Below the pieces are notes generated by a model. The model was not told the origin of the DNA. It ran no database searches and worked only from the letters and a program-made list of their open reading frames with translations. From positions 4,401,343 to 4,465,342 of the forward strand of contig NZ_CP194171.1 in NCBI RefSeq assembly GCF_050908845.1: 64,000 nucleotides of DNA. Reading direction: 5' to 3'. This DNA is from Marinobacterium_D sp050908845. Lineage in GTDB: Bacteria; Pseudomonadota; Gammaproteobacteria; Pseudomonadales; Balneatricaceae. Each line of letters begins with the position of its first letter. Position 1 is the stretch's first letter. Shown piece after piece: positions 41,215 through 50,651 of this stretch. The translations under genes were made by a program, and so were the position numbers.

Positions 41215-43257
41215 TTCCAGGATCCGCTCGCGCAACGCGCTGGCACGATGCACCCGGGTGGTGACCGCCTCGTAGAGGCGCGCCCGGGACGGCAGCACCA
41301 GCGTAAAGCTGTCGCTGGCCCGGGTGATGCCGGTATACACAAGCTCCCGGGTCAACACCGGGTTCGGCCCCGGTGGCAGCACCAGCGCGGTATGCGCAAA
41401 CTCCGAGCCCTGGGACTTGTGCACCGTCATCGCGAAAACCGTCTCCACATTCTGCAGCCGGCTCGGTAACACCCATTTCAGGGTGCCATCCGGCAGCGGA
41501 AACACCACCCTCAGCACCGATCCACCCTCGCTATCCGGCACCGTCAGGCAGATACCGATATCCCCGTTCATCAAACCCAGCGAGTAATCGTTGCGGGTCA
41601 GGATCACCGGGCGCCCCTCGTACCAGAGCGCTTCGGGCGCGATCAAGCCGGCACTCGCCAGTGCCTGTTCGATCAACCCGTTCTGTCCCTCCACACCCCA
41701 GGGTCCCTTGCGCAGGGCACAGAGCAGACGGAAACGGCTGAATGTCTCCAGCACCGTCCGCCCCCAGGCCTGCCACACCGGATCAGAGAAATCGCTGCCC
41801 GCGGGACGCTGAGCGTGCAAATTTTCCAGGTAGTGGCGGTAACCCGGAGCTCCGCGGCTGCGCCCCAGCGGCCCGCCCTCCAGCATCAGCGGTTGCAACG
41901 CCCGGCCCGGCTCAGTACCCGGCTCGATCAGCGCCAGCTCGGCGCTGTTGGCCAGCAGTATTTTTTCCACCCGGCGGGTATCGCCGTCATTCACCGCCCG
42001 GGCAAGCTGCCCTATGCCGCTATCGGCACCGAAACGGTGGCTGTGCCTCAGCATGACGATCTGCTGTGCCAGCGGCTGCTCACCCGCCACACCCTTCTCC
42101 TGCAACCAGAGGCGTAAGCCTTCGCTGCCGGTCTGCTCCGCCCAGCTCAGGGTGGTTTCGCCATATCCTCCCTGCTGCGCCTGCTGACAGAGGTCACCAA
42201 GTACCGCGCCGGCTTCCACCGACGCGAGCTGGTCCTTGTCACCCAGCAAAACCAGGCGGGCGGTGCCAGGCAGAGCACCCAGCAGCGCGTGCATCATCTC
42301 CAGATCGATCATCGAGGCTTCATCCACCACCACCAGATCGGCATGCAGCGGATTGCCGGCGTTATGGCGGAAATGGCGGCTGTCCGGGCGCGACCCCAGC
42401 AACCTGTGCAGGGTACTGACTTCGGTGGGCACAGCCTCGCCCATATCACCGGGCAGCGAATTGACCGCCCGGCTGATCGACTCGGTGAGGCGTGCCGCTG
42501 CCTTGCCAGTGGGCGCCGCCAGGCGGATGCGCAGTGCGCCGCCCTGCTGCCGCGCCTGGCTCTGCAGCAGCGCCAGCAAACGCACCACTGTGGTGGTTTT
42601 ACCGGTACCGGGGCCGCCGGTAATGATCGCAAAGCGCCCTTTCGCCGCCAGAGCACAGGCCAGGCGCTGCCAGTCGACCCGCTGCGGCGCGTCGTCCGGG
42701 AACAAACGGTCCAGCGCCGGCGCCAGCGTATCCACCGTCGCGGGCAGGGAGGACTCAGCGACCCTCTCCCGGATCGCTGCTGCCACAGCCACCTCGTAAC
42801 GCCACTGACGCCGCAGGTAGAGACGCGCAGGCTTACCGGGCTGAAGCACCAGGGGTGAATTGCCGGCGCCGGTCTGCACCAGCGAAGAGGTGTTGATCCG
42901 CTCCAGCCAGGTATTCAGCGCCAACCCCTGCAGCAGTTCGCTGGGCCGATCCGGCAGCACCTCGCCGTAGGCGCCTTCGGGCGGGAGGGAAAGCGCCGCA
43001 TCCGGGTCAGCCAGGGTGGCTTCCAGGTCCAGGCAGATGTGGCCTCGGCCCAACTGATGACTGCACAGCACCGCCGCCAGCAGCAGCTCCGGCGCGGCCT
43101 TCGGGTCCAGCTCGGCCAGCATCCGCGCCAGCGACAGGTCCAGGGCACGGATCCAGCCCTGCGCCTGCCAGCGCTCCAGCACCTCCCAGAGCCGGCCGCC
43201 GTCAAATCCCGGCGCCATGGCGAACAGATCCTCCTGTCCCGATTCAAACTTATCCAC
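41206..43257 (-). CDS. recD: RecBCD enzyme subunit RecD
   Basis: This 683-residue 5'-3' helicase subunit has the Walker A motif ITGGPGTGKTTTV, the motif VVDEASMIDLEMM (Walker B region) and C-terminal helicase motifs MTVHKSQGSEF and YTGITRASDSF. The start is the GTG at 43257, because AAGGAGG lies six bases upstream inside the end of recB. This GTG overlaps the recB stop by eight bases, and the later ATG at 43218 is less well placed. It completes the recC-recB-recD operon for double-strand break repair and foreign DNA degradation. Confidence 0.93.
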   Translation of the reverse strand: MDKFESGQEDLFAMAPGFDGGRLWEVLERWQAQGWIRALDLSLARMLAELDPKAAPELLLAAVLCSHQLGRGHICLDLEATLADPDAALSLPPEGAYGEVLPDRPSELLQGLALNTWLERINTSSLVQTGAGNSPLVLQPGKPARLYLRRQWRYEVAVAAAIRERVAESSLPATVDTLAPALDRLFPDDAPQRVDWQRLACALAAKGRFAIITGGPGTGKTTTVVRLLALLQSQARQQGGALRIRLAAPTGKAAARLTESISRAVNSLPGDMGEAVPTEVSTLHRLLGSRPDSRHFRHNAGNPLHADLVVVDEASMIDLEMMHALLGALPGTARLVLLGDKDQLASVEAGAVLGDLCQQAQQGGYGETTLSWAEQTGSEGLRLWLQEKGVAGEQPLAQQIVMLRHSHRFGADSGIGQLARAVNDGDTRRVEKILLANSAELALIEPGTEPGRALQPLMLEGGPLGRSRGAPGYRHYLENLHAQRPAGSDFSDPVWQAWGRTVLETFSRFRLLCALRKGPWGVEGQNGLIEQALASAGLIAPEALWYEGRPVILTRNDYSLGLMNGDIGICLTVPDSEGGSVLRVVFPLPDGTLKWVLPSRLQNVETVFAMTVHKSQGSEFAHTALVLPPGPNPVLTRELVYTGITRASDSFTLVLPSRARLYEAVTTRVHRASALRERILESA

Positions 43258-46200
43258 AGGCCGCCTCCTTCTCTTCACCAGCAAACAGGGCATCCAGTTC
43301 CAGGATCAGCTCAACCGGAGGTCGGTCAACAAAGGCACCCCGCTGGCGGGGCTCATCGATACCGCGCAGGAACAGGTAGACAGCGCCGCCCACATAGGAC
43401 TCATAGCCCGCGGCGGGGTCCGCCGCGTACCCGGGCAGACGCGCCTTTAACAGGCGATGCAGTGCCAGGGTATAGAGCACGTACTGCAGATCGTAGCGTT
43501 TGTGCAGTATCGCCGTGCGCATCGCCGCCTCGGTGTAGGCGCTGGCATCCGCGCCCAGCCAGTTGGATTTGTAATCCGCGACCCAGTAGCGCCCCTCATG
43601 TTCAAACAGCAGGTCGATAAACCCCTTCAGCATGCCGTTGAGCTGGCCCTGTTCCAGCTCCGGACGGGACTCGCCCTGCAGCACCGCAGCCTGCACACGG
43701 CGGTCCAGCTCGCTGACCTGCACCCGGGCACTGGCAAACCAGAACTCCATCTCCGCTTTGGCGTTATCGAGCTGCGCAAGGCTCACAGACGCCGCCGATC
43801 CCAACGGCAGCGGTGTACTCAGCAGGCGCTTGAGCCAGTCATCCAGCAGCGCTTTCCACGGCTCCCAGTCCCGGCGCTGACAGCGGGGATCCAGGAAGCT
43901 GTTGCGCAACGATTCACTCCCGGCGACCCGGTCAAAGCCCTCCTCGGCGGCCCACTCCAGCATACCGTGCAGGAAGGTACCGGCAGCGGGACCTTTCCAG
44001 AAGCGGTGGATATCCGGGTTGCCGTCGACCACCGGCTGAACGCTCGGTTCGTCACGGGTCTCCAGGGCGTTGTCATCGTCGGCGGTCTCTGCCGCTTCGG
44101 CAGGTGTCGCCTGCACCTCGGTCTGCCCCTTGGGACGGCAGATCGCCGAGTAACTGGCGATCCACCAGCGCAGGCTCTCCGCCGCACGGGTGACCCGCTC
44201 GGCGGGGCGCAGTATGAGTCCCTCACTGCTGGCAGGCAGGCGTTCGCTGTCGGCTTGCGGCAGAGGCTGGAGCGCCAGGGAGGAACCGTCGCAGAGCTCC
44301 GCGAAAACGCTGTCCAGGGAGGCGGCATCCGCCTGGCTACCGGCCAGTAACTGCCCCAGTGCGCTCTTACCCACCTCCTTGAGACCGGCCAGACCGACCC
44401 AGCAGGCATGGACCGGACGGGTCAGCGCCACGTAGAGCAGGCGCAGATCCTCCTGCAGCCGCTCCCGGTCCGCCAGCGCGCGGGCATTTTTGTCATTCTT
44501 GTCCAGCTCCAGGGCGGTGCCGCCCTCCTCATCGTGGTAGAGGTAACTGCTGTTCTTGCCGCTGACCGGACGGCAATCGCTGATAAAGGGCAGGAACACC
44601 AGCGGATACTCCAGTCCCTTGGATTTGTGGATGGTGATCACCTGCACCCGGCCGGCGTCGCTCTCCAGTCGCAGCACACGCTCTTCGGCGTTGCCCTGGC
44701 GCTCCACCAGCTGTTCGGCGAGCCAGCGTACCAGTGCCAGCTCGCCATCCAGCAGCAGGCTCGCCTGCTGCAGAATCTCTCCCAAATGCAGAAGGTTGGT
44801 AAGCACCCGCTCACCCTCAGTCGTCTGGAGCAAGCGGGCAGGCAACTCGAACGCATCCAGCCAGCGGCGGATCAGCGCCAGCACACCGTGGCGCCGCCAG
44901 TGCTCGCGCAGACTGCGGAACAGCTCCACCCGGGACTCCCAGAGCAGCTCGTCCCGGTTGAGCCGGTCCAGTTCGTTCAGCGCCAGACCCAGGGTCTGGC
45001 TGGCCAGCGCCTCATGGATCAGCCCCGGCAGCTCCGGCTCGGCACAGGCCTTGAGCCAGCGCCAGAGATCCTGTGCCTCGGCGGTATCAAACACCGATTC
45101 CCGGTCCGACAGATAGACACTGCGCACATCACGCCTTTCCAGCGCCTGGCGCACCAGCTGCGCCTCACTGCCGGTGCGCACCAGGATAGCGATATCCCCA
45201 GGCCTTAGCGGATCGAGACCACCGTCCGGTTTACGGAACCCGGCCCGACCCTGCTGCGACAGCCGCAGCAGGCGGCAGATCTGGCTGGCAGTGGTTTCCG
45301 CCAGGGTGCCACGAAAGGCGGGCTTGCTGGCCGCACCCTCCGAATCCAGCCACCAGGCGGTCAGCGCGGCTCCAGTGGCGCCATCGATCTCAAGCTCCTC
45401 CTTGCGTCCGTTGGCACTTACCGGGGTGAACGGCAGCGGGCTGTCACCCTCGCTGCCAAACTGAAAGGCCCCCTGCGGCTGCGTTTTTTCCGCCTGTTCA
45501 AACAGGCGGTTAACAGCGCCGACCATCGCCTCGCTGGAGCGGAAGTTGGTGCCCAGGGTATAGAGCTTGCCGGCACAGTCCCGGCGGGCGCGCAGATAGG
45601 TGTGGATATCGGCACCACGGAAAGCGTAGATCGCCTGTTTGGGGTCGCCGATCATCAACAGCGCAGAGCGTGCCGGATCCTCGCTGGCGTAGATGCTGCT
45701 GAAGCTCTGGTACTGAACCGGGTCGGTATCCTGGAACTCGTCGATCAGCGCCACCGGGTACTGCTGCACGATCTGCCGCGCCAGCCGCTGCCCCGCCTCG
45801 CCCTGCGCCAGAGCATCGGCCAGGCGGGTCAGCAGGTCATCAAAGCCGAGCTTGGCCACACGGCGCTTGTTCTGCTCGACCCGCTCACGTACCCAGAGCG
45901 CGGCATGACGACGCACCGGGTTCAGGTCAGGCGCAGCGGCCAGATGCTCGACCAGGTCGGTGAGCGCATCGAAGGCAGGATGCACCGGCGTACCGTCCGG
46001 CTGGAATTTCTTGTTGGTCTTGGCGCTGAGCCTGGCGCTGCTGAAGTTGTCGAGCAGTTTTCTATCGCCCTCCTCACCCCGGCTCCACTCCAGCATCGCT
46101 TGCAGCTGCTCCGGCAGCTTATCCGGCTTGTAAACCTGTTTGCTCAGGGCGCCACGATCTACCGCTTCATGCAGCCGGCTTTCAACAGCCTGGTTATCGC

Positions 46201-46957
46201 TGTTCCAGAGCGCACGGGCAGCGGATTCTAGCGCCTCACGCTGCTGCTCCCAGCTCACCAGCCTGGCGGCGAAATCCTCCGGTGACACCGGGGCCGGCAG
46301 GGGTTCACCGGCCTGGTAAAGCGCCGCCCCGCTGTTGTTGATCAGCGGCCGGATCACCTCGGCGAGCCGATCGGGTTCCGGCGCCAGGGCACTCAAACCC
46401 CGAGCCGCCGCTGCAGACAGTGGATAACAGAAGGTGCGCCAGTAATCGCGTACCGCCTCCGCTTCGATCTCGCTGTTATCGCCCTCCAGTTCCTGGTCGA
46501 ACAGGCTGCCACTGTCGAAGGCGTGCTGGGTCAGCATGCGCTGGCTCCAGCCGTGGATGGTGTAGATCGCCGCTTCATCCATCCATTGCGCCGCCTGATC
46601 GAGCTGGTGAGCGGCGCTGGCCCGGGCCGCCGGGTCGGTATACCTGGGTTCGTCCAGCAATGACTGCAGGAAGGGGTCGCCCGGCGCCTGCTGACCGCGG
46701 AATACCCGGGCCCCCTCGGCCAGGCGGTCCCGGATCCGCTCACGCAATTCCCGGGTGGCGGCGTTGGTAAAGGTCACCACCAGAATCTCTGGCGGCAGCA
46801 GCGGCCGCGGATAGGCAGCGTCGTCGCCATGACCCAGTACCAGCCGCAGGTAGAGCGCGGCGATGGTGTAGGTCTTGCCGGTACCGGCGCTGGCCTCGAT
46901 CAGACGGCGGCCGTGCAGCGGAAAGCGCAGTGGATCCAGCTGGATGATGTCGCTCAT
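43250..46957 (-). CDS. recB: RecBCD enzyme subunit RecB
   Basis: The 1235-residue subunit combines a 3'-5' UvrD-type helicase (Walker A IEASAGTGKTYTI near residue 20, LIDEFQDTDPVQYQ, VITIHKSKGLEYPLVF) with a C-terminal nuclease domain (about 950-1220) that keeps the metal-binding core WVADYKSNWLG. It overlaps both neighbours by 4 and 8 bases. The length is normal. The nuclease and helicase motifs look intact, so a functional enzyme is expected. Confidence 0.95.
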   Translation of the reverse strand: MSDIIQLDPLRFPLHGRRLIEASAGTGKTYTIAALYLRLVLGHGDDAAYPRPLLPPEILVVTFTNAATRELRERIRDRLAEGARVFRGQQAPGDPFLQSLLDEPRYTDPAARASAAHQLDQAAQWMDEAAIYTIHGWSQRMLTQHAFDSGSLFDQELEGDNSEIEAEAVRDYWRTFCYPLSAAAARGLSALAPEPDRLAEVIRPLINNSGAALYQAGEPLPAPVSPEDFAARLVSWEQQREALESAARALWNSDNQAVESRLHEAVDRGALSKQVYKPDKLPEQLQAMLEWSRGEEGDRKLLDNFSSARLSAKTNKKFQPDGTPVHPAFDALTDLVEHLAAAPDLNPVRRHAALWVRERVEQNKRRVAKLGFDDLLTRLADALAQGEAGQRLARQIVQQYPVALIDEFQDTDPVQYQSFSSIYASEDPARSALLMIGDPKQAIYAFRGADIHTYLRARRDCAGKLYTLGTNFRSSEAMVGAVNRLFEQAEKTQPQGAFQFGSEGDSPLPFTPVSANGRKEELEIDGATGAALTAWWLDSEGAASKPAFRGTLAETTASQICRLLRLSQQGRAGFRKPDGGLDPLRPGDIAILVRTGSEAQLVRQALERRDVRSVYLSDRESVFDTAEAQDLWRWLKACAEPELPGLIHEALASQTLGLALNELDRLNRDELLWESRVELFRSLREHWRRHGVLALIRRWLDAFELPARLLQTTEGERVLTNLLHLGEILQQASLLLDGELALVRWLAEQLVERQGNAEERVLRLESDAGRVQVITIHKSKGLEYPLVFLPFISDCRPVSGKNSSYLYHDEEGGTALELDKNDKNARALADRERLQEDLRLLYVALTRPVHACWVGLAGLKEVGKSALGQLLAGSQADAASLDSVFAELCDGSSLALQPLPQADSERLPASSEGLILRPAERVTRAAESLRWWIASYSAICRPKGQTEVQATPAEAAETADDDNALETRDEPSVQPVVDGNPDIHRFWKGPAAGTFLHGMLEWAAEEGFDRVAGSESLRNSFLDPRCQRRDWEPWKALLDDWLKRLLSTPLPLGSAASVSLAQLDNAKAEMEFWFASARVQVSELDRRVQAAVLQGESRPELEQGQLNGMLKGFIDLLFEHEGRYWVADYKSNWLGADASAYTEAAMRTAILHKRYDLQYVLYTLALHRLLKARLPGYAADPAAGYESYVGGAVYLFLRGIDEPRQRGAFVDRPPVELILELDALFAGEEKEAACG

Positions 46958-49900
46958 GCGGTCTCTCCTGTAGCCGCAACGCGGGCATGCTGTAACAGTG
47001 GCTGGTAAAGTGCCCGCGCCCAGGATTCCAGACCCTGCTCGGCCAGCGCGTCGAAGTCCGGCCGGGCCCGCGCCAGCGCCGGATCCTCCTGCACCTCGCC
47101 GCTGACCTGGCTGTTGCCGACGTAGGCCTGGTACGCCGCCATCAACGCTTTGTCCTCCGGCTCGGTGATCAGGGCCAGTCCTGCGCGGCAGGCCAATGGC
47201 GGTGGTGTCTGCATCGCCTGGGCCCAGTGGCCGATGATAGCGGCGAGTATCTCCAGGGCACCGGCGCGGTCGAGAGGTTCCAGCAGCACGCTGCTGTCCG
47301 GTCCCACCAGCCAGCTGCGCAGGTCATAGCCCTGGGCGCAGCCGCACAGGTGCTCGACCCAGAGACGCAGCAGGCGGTGCCAGCGTGGCCCTTTCCTGTC
47401 GGTCACCGCCTGGGGCGAGGTGCGGATCAGCGCATAACGCCCCTCCTGCTCGGATACATCGCCGAGCCAGTCTTCGATCAGCACCGGCTCACCCTCTACG
47501 TCGAACCTCAGTGCGATCTCCAGCGCGCCCTGCAGCGGCGCCCAGTCTGCCAGCGGTTCCAGGTGACGCAGGGTCGCCTGCACCGGGCTCAGTATCGGCT
47601 GCAGCGACAGGCGGCCATATTCGCCCAGCGGCAGGCGCCCCGCCCTACGCCAGCGCGCCAGCTCCTCATTCAATGCCTGGTTCGGTTCCTCCCCGGTCCG
47701 GGCGGCGACGATCATCTCCTGACCCAGCTGGAACTGCTCCAGCCGATTGAAGGCAAAGGGCTCATGTTCTTCCTGCTGCGCGGCCGGCTGCTGGAAATAG
47801 ACATGGAGACGCTCGTTAAAGAAGCTGCGCACCGGATAACGCAGGAAGCGTCCGAGCCGCTGCAGCGTCAGTGCACCATCCGGCAGTGCCGCCGGCAACG
47901 CAGCGCGCTCACCCGGCTCCGCCGTCTCATGGATCTCGCGCCACTCCTGGGCATAGGTAAACAGGCGCGGATCCGCTGTAACCGAGGCATCAAAATATCT
48001 GGTACTGAACGGCTGCAACGGGTGCTCCAGCGTCAGTTGCGCCAGCACCTCGGCGCCATCGCTGCTCCAGCCCTGCTCCAGGTGATCGCGCAGCTGCGCC
48101 ACCAGCACCGATGGCGGCTGCGGCTGGTTATCACGGATGCTGCGCCCAACCCAGCTGATATACAGGCGCTCGCGGGCGGAGAGCAGCGCCTCAAGGAACA
48201 GGTAGCGGTCATCCTCACGCCTGGAGCGGTCACCGGGACGGTACTGCCGCGCCATCAGGTCAAAATCCTGCGGCGGCTTGATCCGTGGATAGTCGCCGTC
48301 GTTCATACCGAGCAGGAACACCTCCCGGAACGGGATGGCGCGCATCGGCATCAGTGTCGAGAAGGTCAGCCGCCCGGCCATGAAGCGGGCCGACAGGCTG
48401 CCCTGATCGATGGCGCCAAGCCAGGCCTCCCGCGCCACGGTCAGCGGCAGTTCGGCGCTCAGCCCGGCGTCGATACAGCCCTGGGTCCAGGCCTGCAGCT
48501 CGGCGCTCAGGCGTTCGACCAGCAGCAGGTCGGCATCGTCGCTCGGTTCGAAAAAGCGCTCCAGCAGCCAGTTCAGCTGCTCGCGCCAGCCCAACGCGTC
48601 CTGCGGCTGAGCAAGTCCCTGCAGCAGCTCGCGCAGATCATCGAGCAGCAGCGCCAGGGAGCCTGCCAGGGCGGCCTCCAGACCGGCCACTTCGTCGTAG
48701 GGCTCGATCTCGGCAAAGGCCTCACCGTCACCGATGGCGTAGCCCAGCAGCATGCGGCGGATACCGAACAGCCAGGCGTTCTGCTCCAGCCCCTGCGGCA
48801 GCTCCAGACCGGCACGGTGGGCGGCATCCAGGCCCCAGCGGATACCCGCGCCGTCGATCCAGCGCTGCAGCGTGGGGATATCAGCCGGGTCCAGCCCGTA
48901 GCGGCGCTGTAGCGCCGGTACTTCCAGCAGATCCAGCAGGTCACTGGCACCGAGGCGCAGCTCCGGCAGCCGCAGCAGCTGCTCCAGCGCCACCAGCAGG
49001 GGAACCTGACCACGGCTGGACTGGTCCGCCAGGCTGTAGGGGATATAGCGGGGATCATCCGGCTCCAGGCGTCCGAATACCGCCTCGATATGCGGCTGGT
49101 AGACGCCGATATCCGGCACCATCACGATCATGTCACGGGGTTTCAGCCCGGGATCCCGGTCCAGCCGCCGCAGCAGCTGGTCCTGCAGAATCTCGACCTC
49201 CCGCTGCGCACTGTGCGCCACGTGGAAGACCAGCGAATCATCTGCCGGCGGCAAAGGGCGCGCCGGCTGGGGCATGGGGTTGAGCTCGAGAATATCCTGC
49301 TGCAGCTGCTGCAGTAACGCCAGGCCCTCCGGGTTCTCGTCAGGCTCGTCGAACAGGTCGATGCGGCTGTCATTGAACCAGTGCCGGTAACGCTCACTCT
49401 GATCGAACTCGTCCAGCAGGCGGATATAGTCTCGCCCCTGTTTTCCCCAGGCCGCCAGCAACGGCGGCGCATGCAGATGCATCTCTTCACTGCCCAGGCT
49501 CAGCGGAACCCCGGCACGCCGCTGCTGGCGTTTGTGTTCGGCCCGCAGCAGCTCCTTGCCCTCGATGATATCGGCCCAGTAATAACGGCAGGGGTTGAGT
49601 ACCGCCACCATCACCTGAAGCTGACCGGAGAGCGCGGCCAGTGCTTCGATCATCTGTTGCGGCAGGGCTGAAATGCCAAACACCATCAGCCGGGGCGGCA
49701 ACCCCCGCGGACGTTGCTGCAGCTGCCGGCAGGCATCGAGAAAGCGCTGGTGAAGATCGGCCCGGGAGCTGTTCTCGGCCTCATCCAGGTCGGCGCGGAT
49801 CTCGCGCCAGAGTCTGGGCTGCCAAAGCTGATCCTCCGCCAGCGGCAGCGGATCGCCCTCGGCGCTGCGCATCTGGTCGAGCCCCTCGGCCCAGTCGGCG

Positions 49901-50373
49901 AGCCAGTCGGCGCGGTACACCTGGTACTGGTCGAACAGATCCGCCAGGTGCTCGGCCAGCTGATACGCCTTGCGCTCGCCCGGGTCTGACTGCAGATACT
50001 GCGCCAGTGAAGCAAACTCCGGCGTGCTCAGAAGCCCCGGCAACAGCCGTAGCAGGCGCCAGCGCAGCTGGGGTTTATCGTAGGGGGACTGGCGCGGCAC
50101 CGCCTCTTCACCGAGCACCGCCCGGTAGGCACGCCAGAGAAACGCGGACGGCAGATCCACACTGAGCCCGGCGGCGATTCCACAGCCTCCCTCGGCAACC
50201 GGAGCCGCCAGCGCCAGCCGCAGCCACTGGGCGATACCGTTACTCTGTACCAGGATCTGCTCATCCACCAGCGGTGGCAGGGGGTTGTCACGCATCCAGC
50301 GCACCATCAGGTCACGCAGGGTCTCTAGACGGTTGGCATGGATAATCGCCAGGCCGGTGGGCAGCTCGGACAT
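46954..50373 (-). CDS. recC: RecBCD enzyme subunit RecC
   Basis: At 1139 residues this has the usual RecC size, with the start MSELPTGLAIIHANRLETLRDLM and conserved tracts LVQSNGIAQWLRL, VHVYFQQPA and LLGMNDGDYPR. RecC is an inactivated helicase fold that scans for Chi and holds the complex together. It is the first gene of recC-recB-recD, without recA, ptr or argA nearby, so the operon is compact. Confidence 0.95.
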   Translation of the reverse strand: MSELPTGLAIIHANRLETLRDLMVRWMRDNPLPPLVDEQILVQSNGIAQWLRLALAAPVAEGGCGIAAGLSVDLPSAFLWRAYRAVLGEEAVPRQSPYDKPQLRWRLLRLLPGLLSTPEFASLAQYLQSDPGERKAYQLAEHLADLFDQYQVYRADWLADWAEGLDQMRSAEGDPLPLAEDQLWQPRLWREIRADLDEAENSSRADLHQRFLDACRQLQQRPRGLPPRLMVFGISALPQQMIEALAALSGQLQVMVAVLNPCRYYWADIIEGKELLRAEHKRQQRRAGVPLSLGSEEMHLHAPPLLAAWGKQGRDYIRLLDEFDQSERYRHWFNDSRIDLFDEPDENPEGLALLQQLQQDILELNPMPQPARPLPPADDSLVFHVAHSAQREVEILQDQLLRRLDRDPGLKPRDMIVMVPDIGVYQPHIEAVFGRLEPDDPRYIPYSLADQSSRGQVPLLVALEQLLRLPELRLGASDLLDLLEVPALQRRYGLDPADIPTLQRWIDGAGIRWGLDAAHRAGLELPQGLEQNAWLFGIRRMLLGYAIGDGEAFAEIEPYDEVAGLEAALAGSLALLLDDLRELLQGLAQPQDALGWREQLNWLLERFFEPSDDADLLLVERLSAELQAWTQGCIDAGLSAELPLTVAREAWLGAIDQGSLSARFMAGRLTFSTLMPMRAIPFREVFLLGMNDGDYPRIKPPQDFDLMARQYRPGDRSRREDDRYLFLEALLSARERLYISWVGRSIRDNQPQPPSVLVAQLRDHLEQGWSSDGAEVLAQLTLEHPLQPFSTRYFDASVTADPRLFTYAQEWREIHETAEPGERAALPAALPDGALTLQRLGRFLRYPVRSFFNERLHVYFQQPAAQQEEHEPFAFNRLEQFQLGQEMIVAARTGEEPNQALNEELARWRRAGRLPLGEYGRLSLQPILSPVQATLRHLEPLADWAPLQGALEIALRFDVEGEPVLIEDWLGDVSEQEGRYALIRTSPQAVTDRKGPRWHRLLRLWVEHLCGCAQGYDLRSWLVGPDSSVLLEPLDRAGALEILAAIIGHWAQAMQTPPPLACRAGLALITEPEDKALMAAYQAYVGNSQVSGEVQEDPALARARPDFDALAEQGLESWARALYQPLLQHARVAATGETA

Positions 50374-50512
50374 AGATTCTCACAGATCGACTTGCGCAAA
50401 CCCGACAGGGGTTTTCATGGGTGGAACAAGTCTGCAACAGCAGTGTATGGCGGAGCAAGCGCTAGCCGGACGGGGAGCTGTTGCCGCTGGCAGCGGACCT
50501 TAGCGCGCCTCG

Positions 50513-50526
50513 TTGACCTGGATCAA
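50513..50526. promoter_or_regulatory. FNR/Anr-type box TTGACCTGGATCAA
   Basis: The sequence matches TTGAT-N4-ATCAA at nine of ten conserved positions. Its centre (50519.5) lies about 61.5 bases before the +1 predicted from the -10 TATGAT at 50569-50574, the class-I position for FNR-family activators. It is 126 bases before the heme-c GGDEF/EAL gene. Confidence 0.55.
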
Positions 50527-50568
50527 ACAACCAGGAGTGTTACCGATTTCATTCAAAACAGGGGCAGG

Positions 50569-50574
50569 TATGAT
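50569..50574 (+). promoter_or_regulatory. -10 element TATGAT upstream of the heme-c GGDEF/EAL gene
   Basis: Five of six bases match TATAAT. No good -35 is seen at the right distance, which fits an activator-dependent promoter driven by the FNR-type box upstream. Confidence 0.45.
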
Positions 50575-50651
50575 CGACCAACCCCGCCTTAACAACCAAC
50601 GGTCGCAAACTGCCGCCGGGGCTCGATACGTCTATCCGAAGTACTGGGATT

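Noticed and set aside
47227..48912. A 561-codon plus-strand frame opposite recC.
   Set aside because: It is a by-product of GC-rich third positions in recC; the translation is Gln/Arg/Leu-rich without domains.
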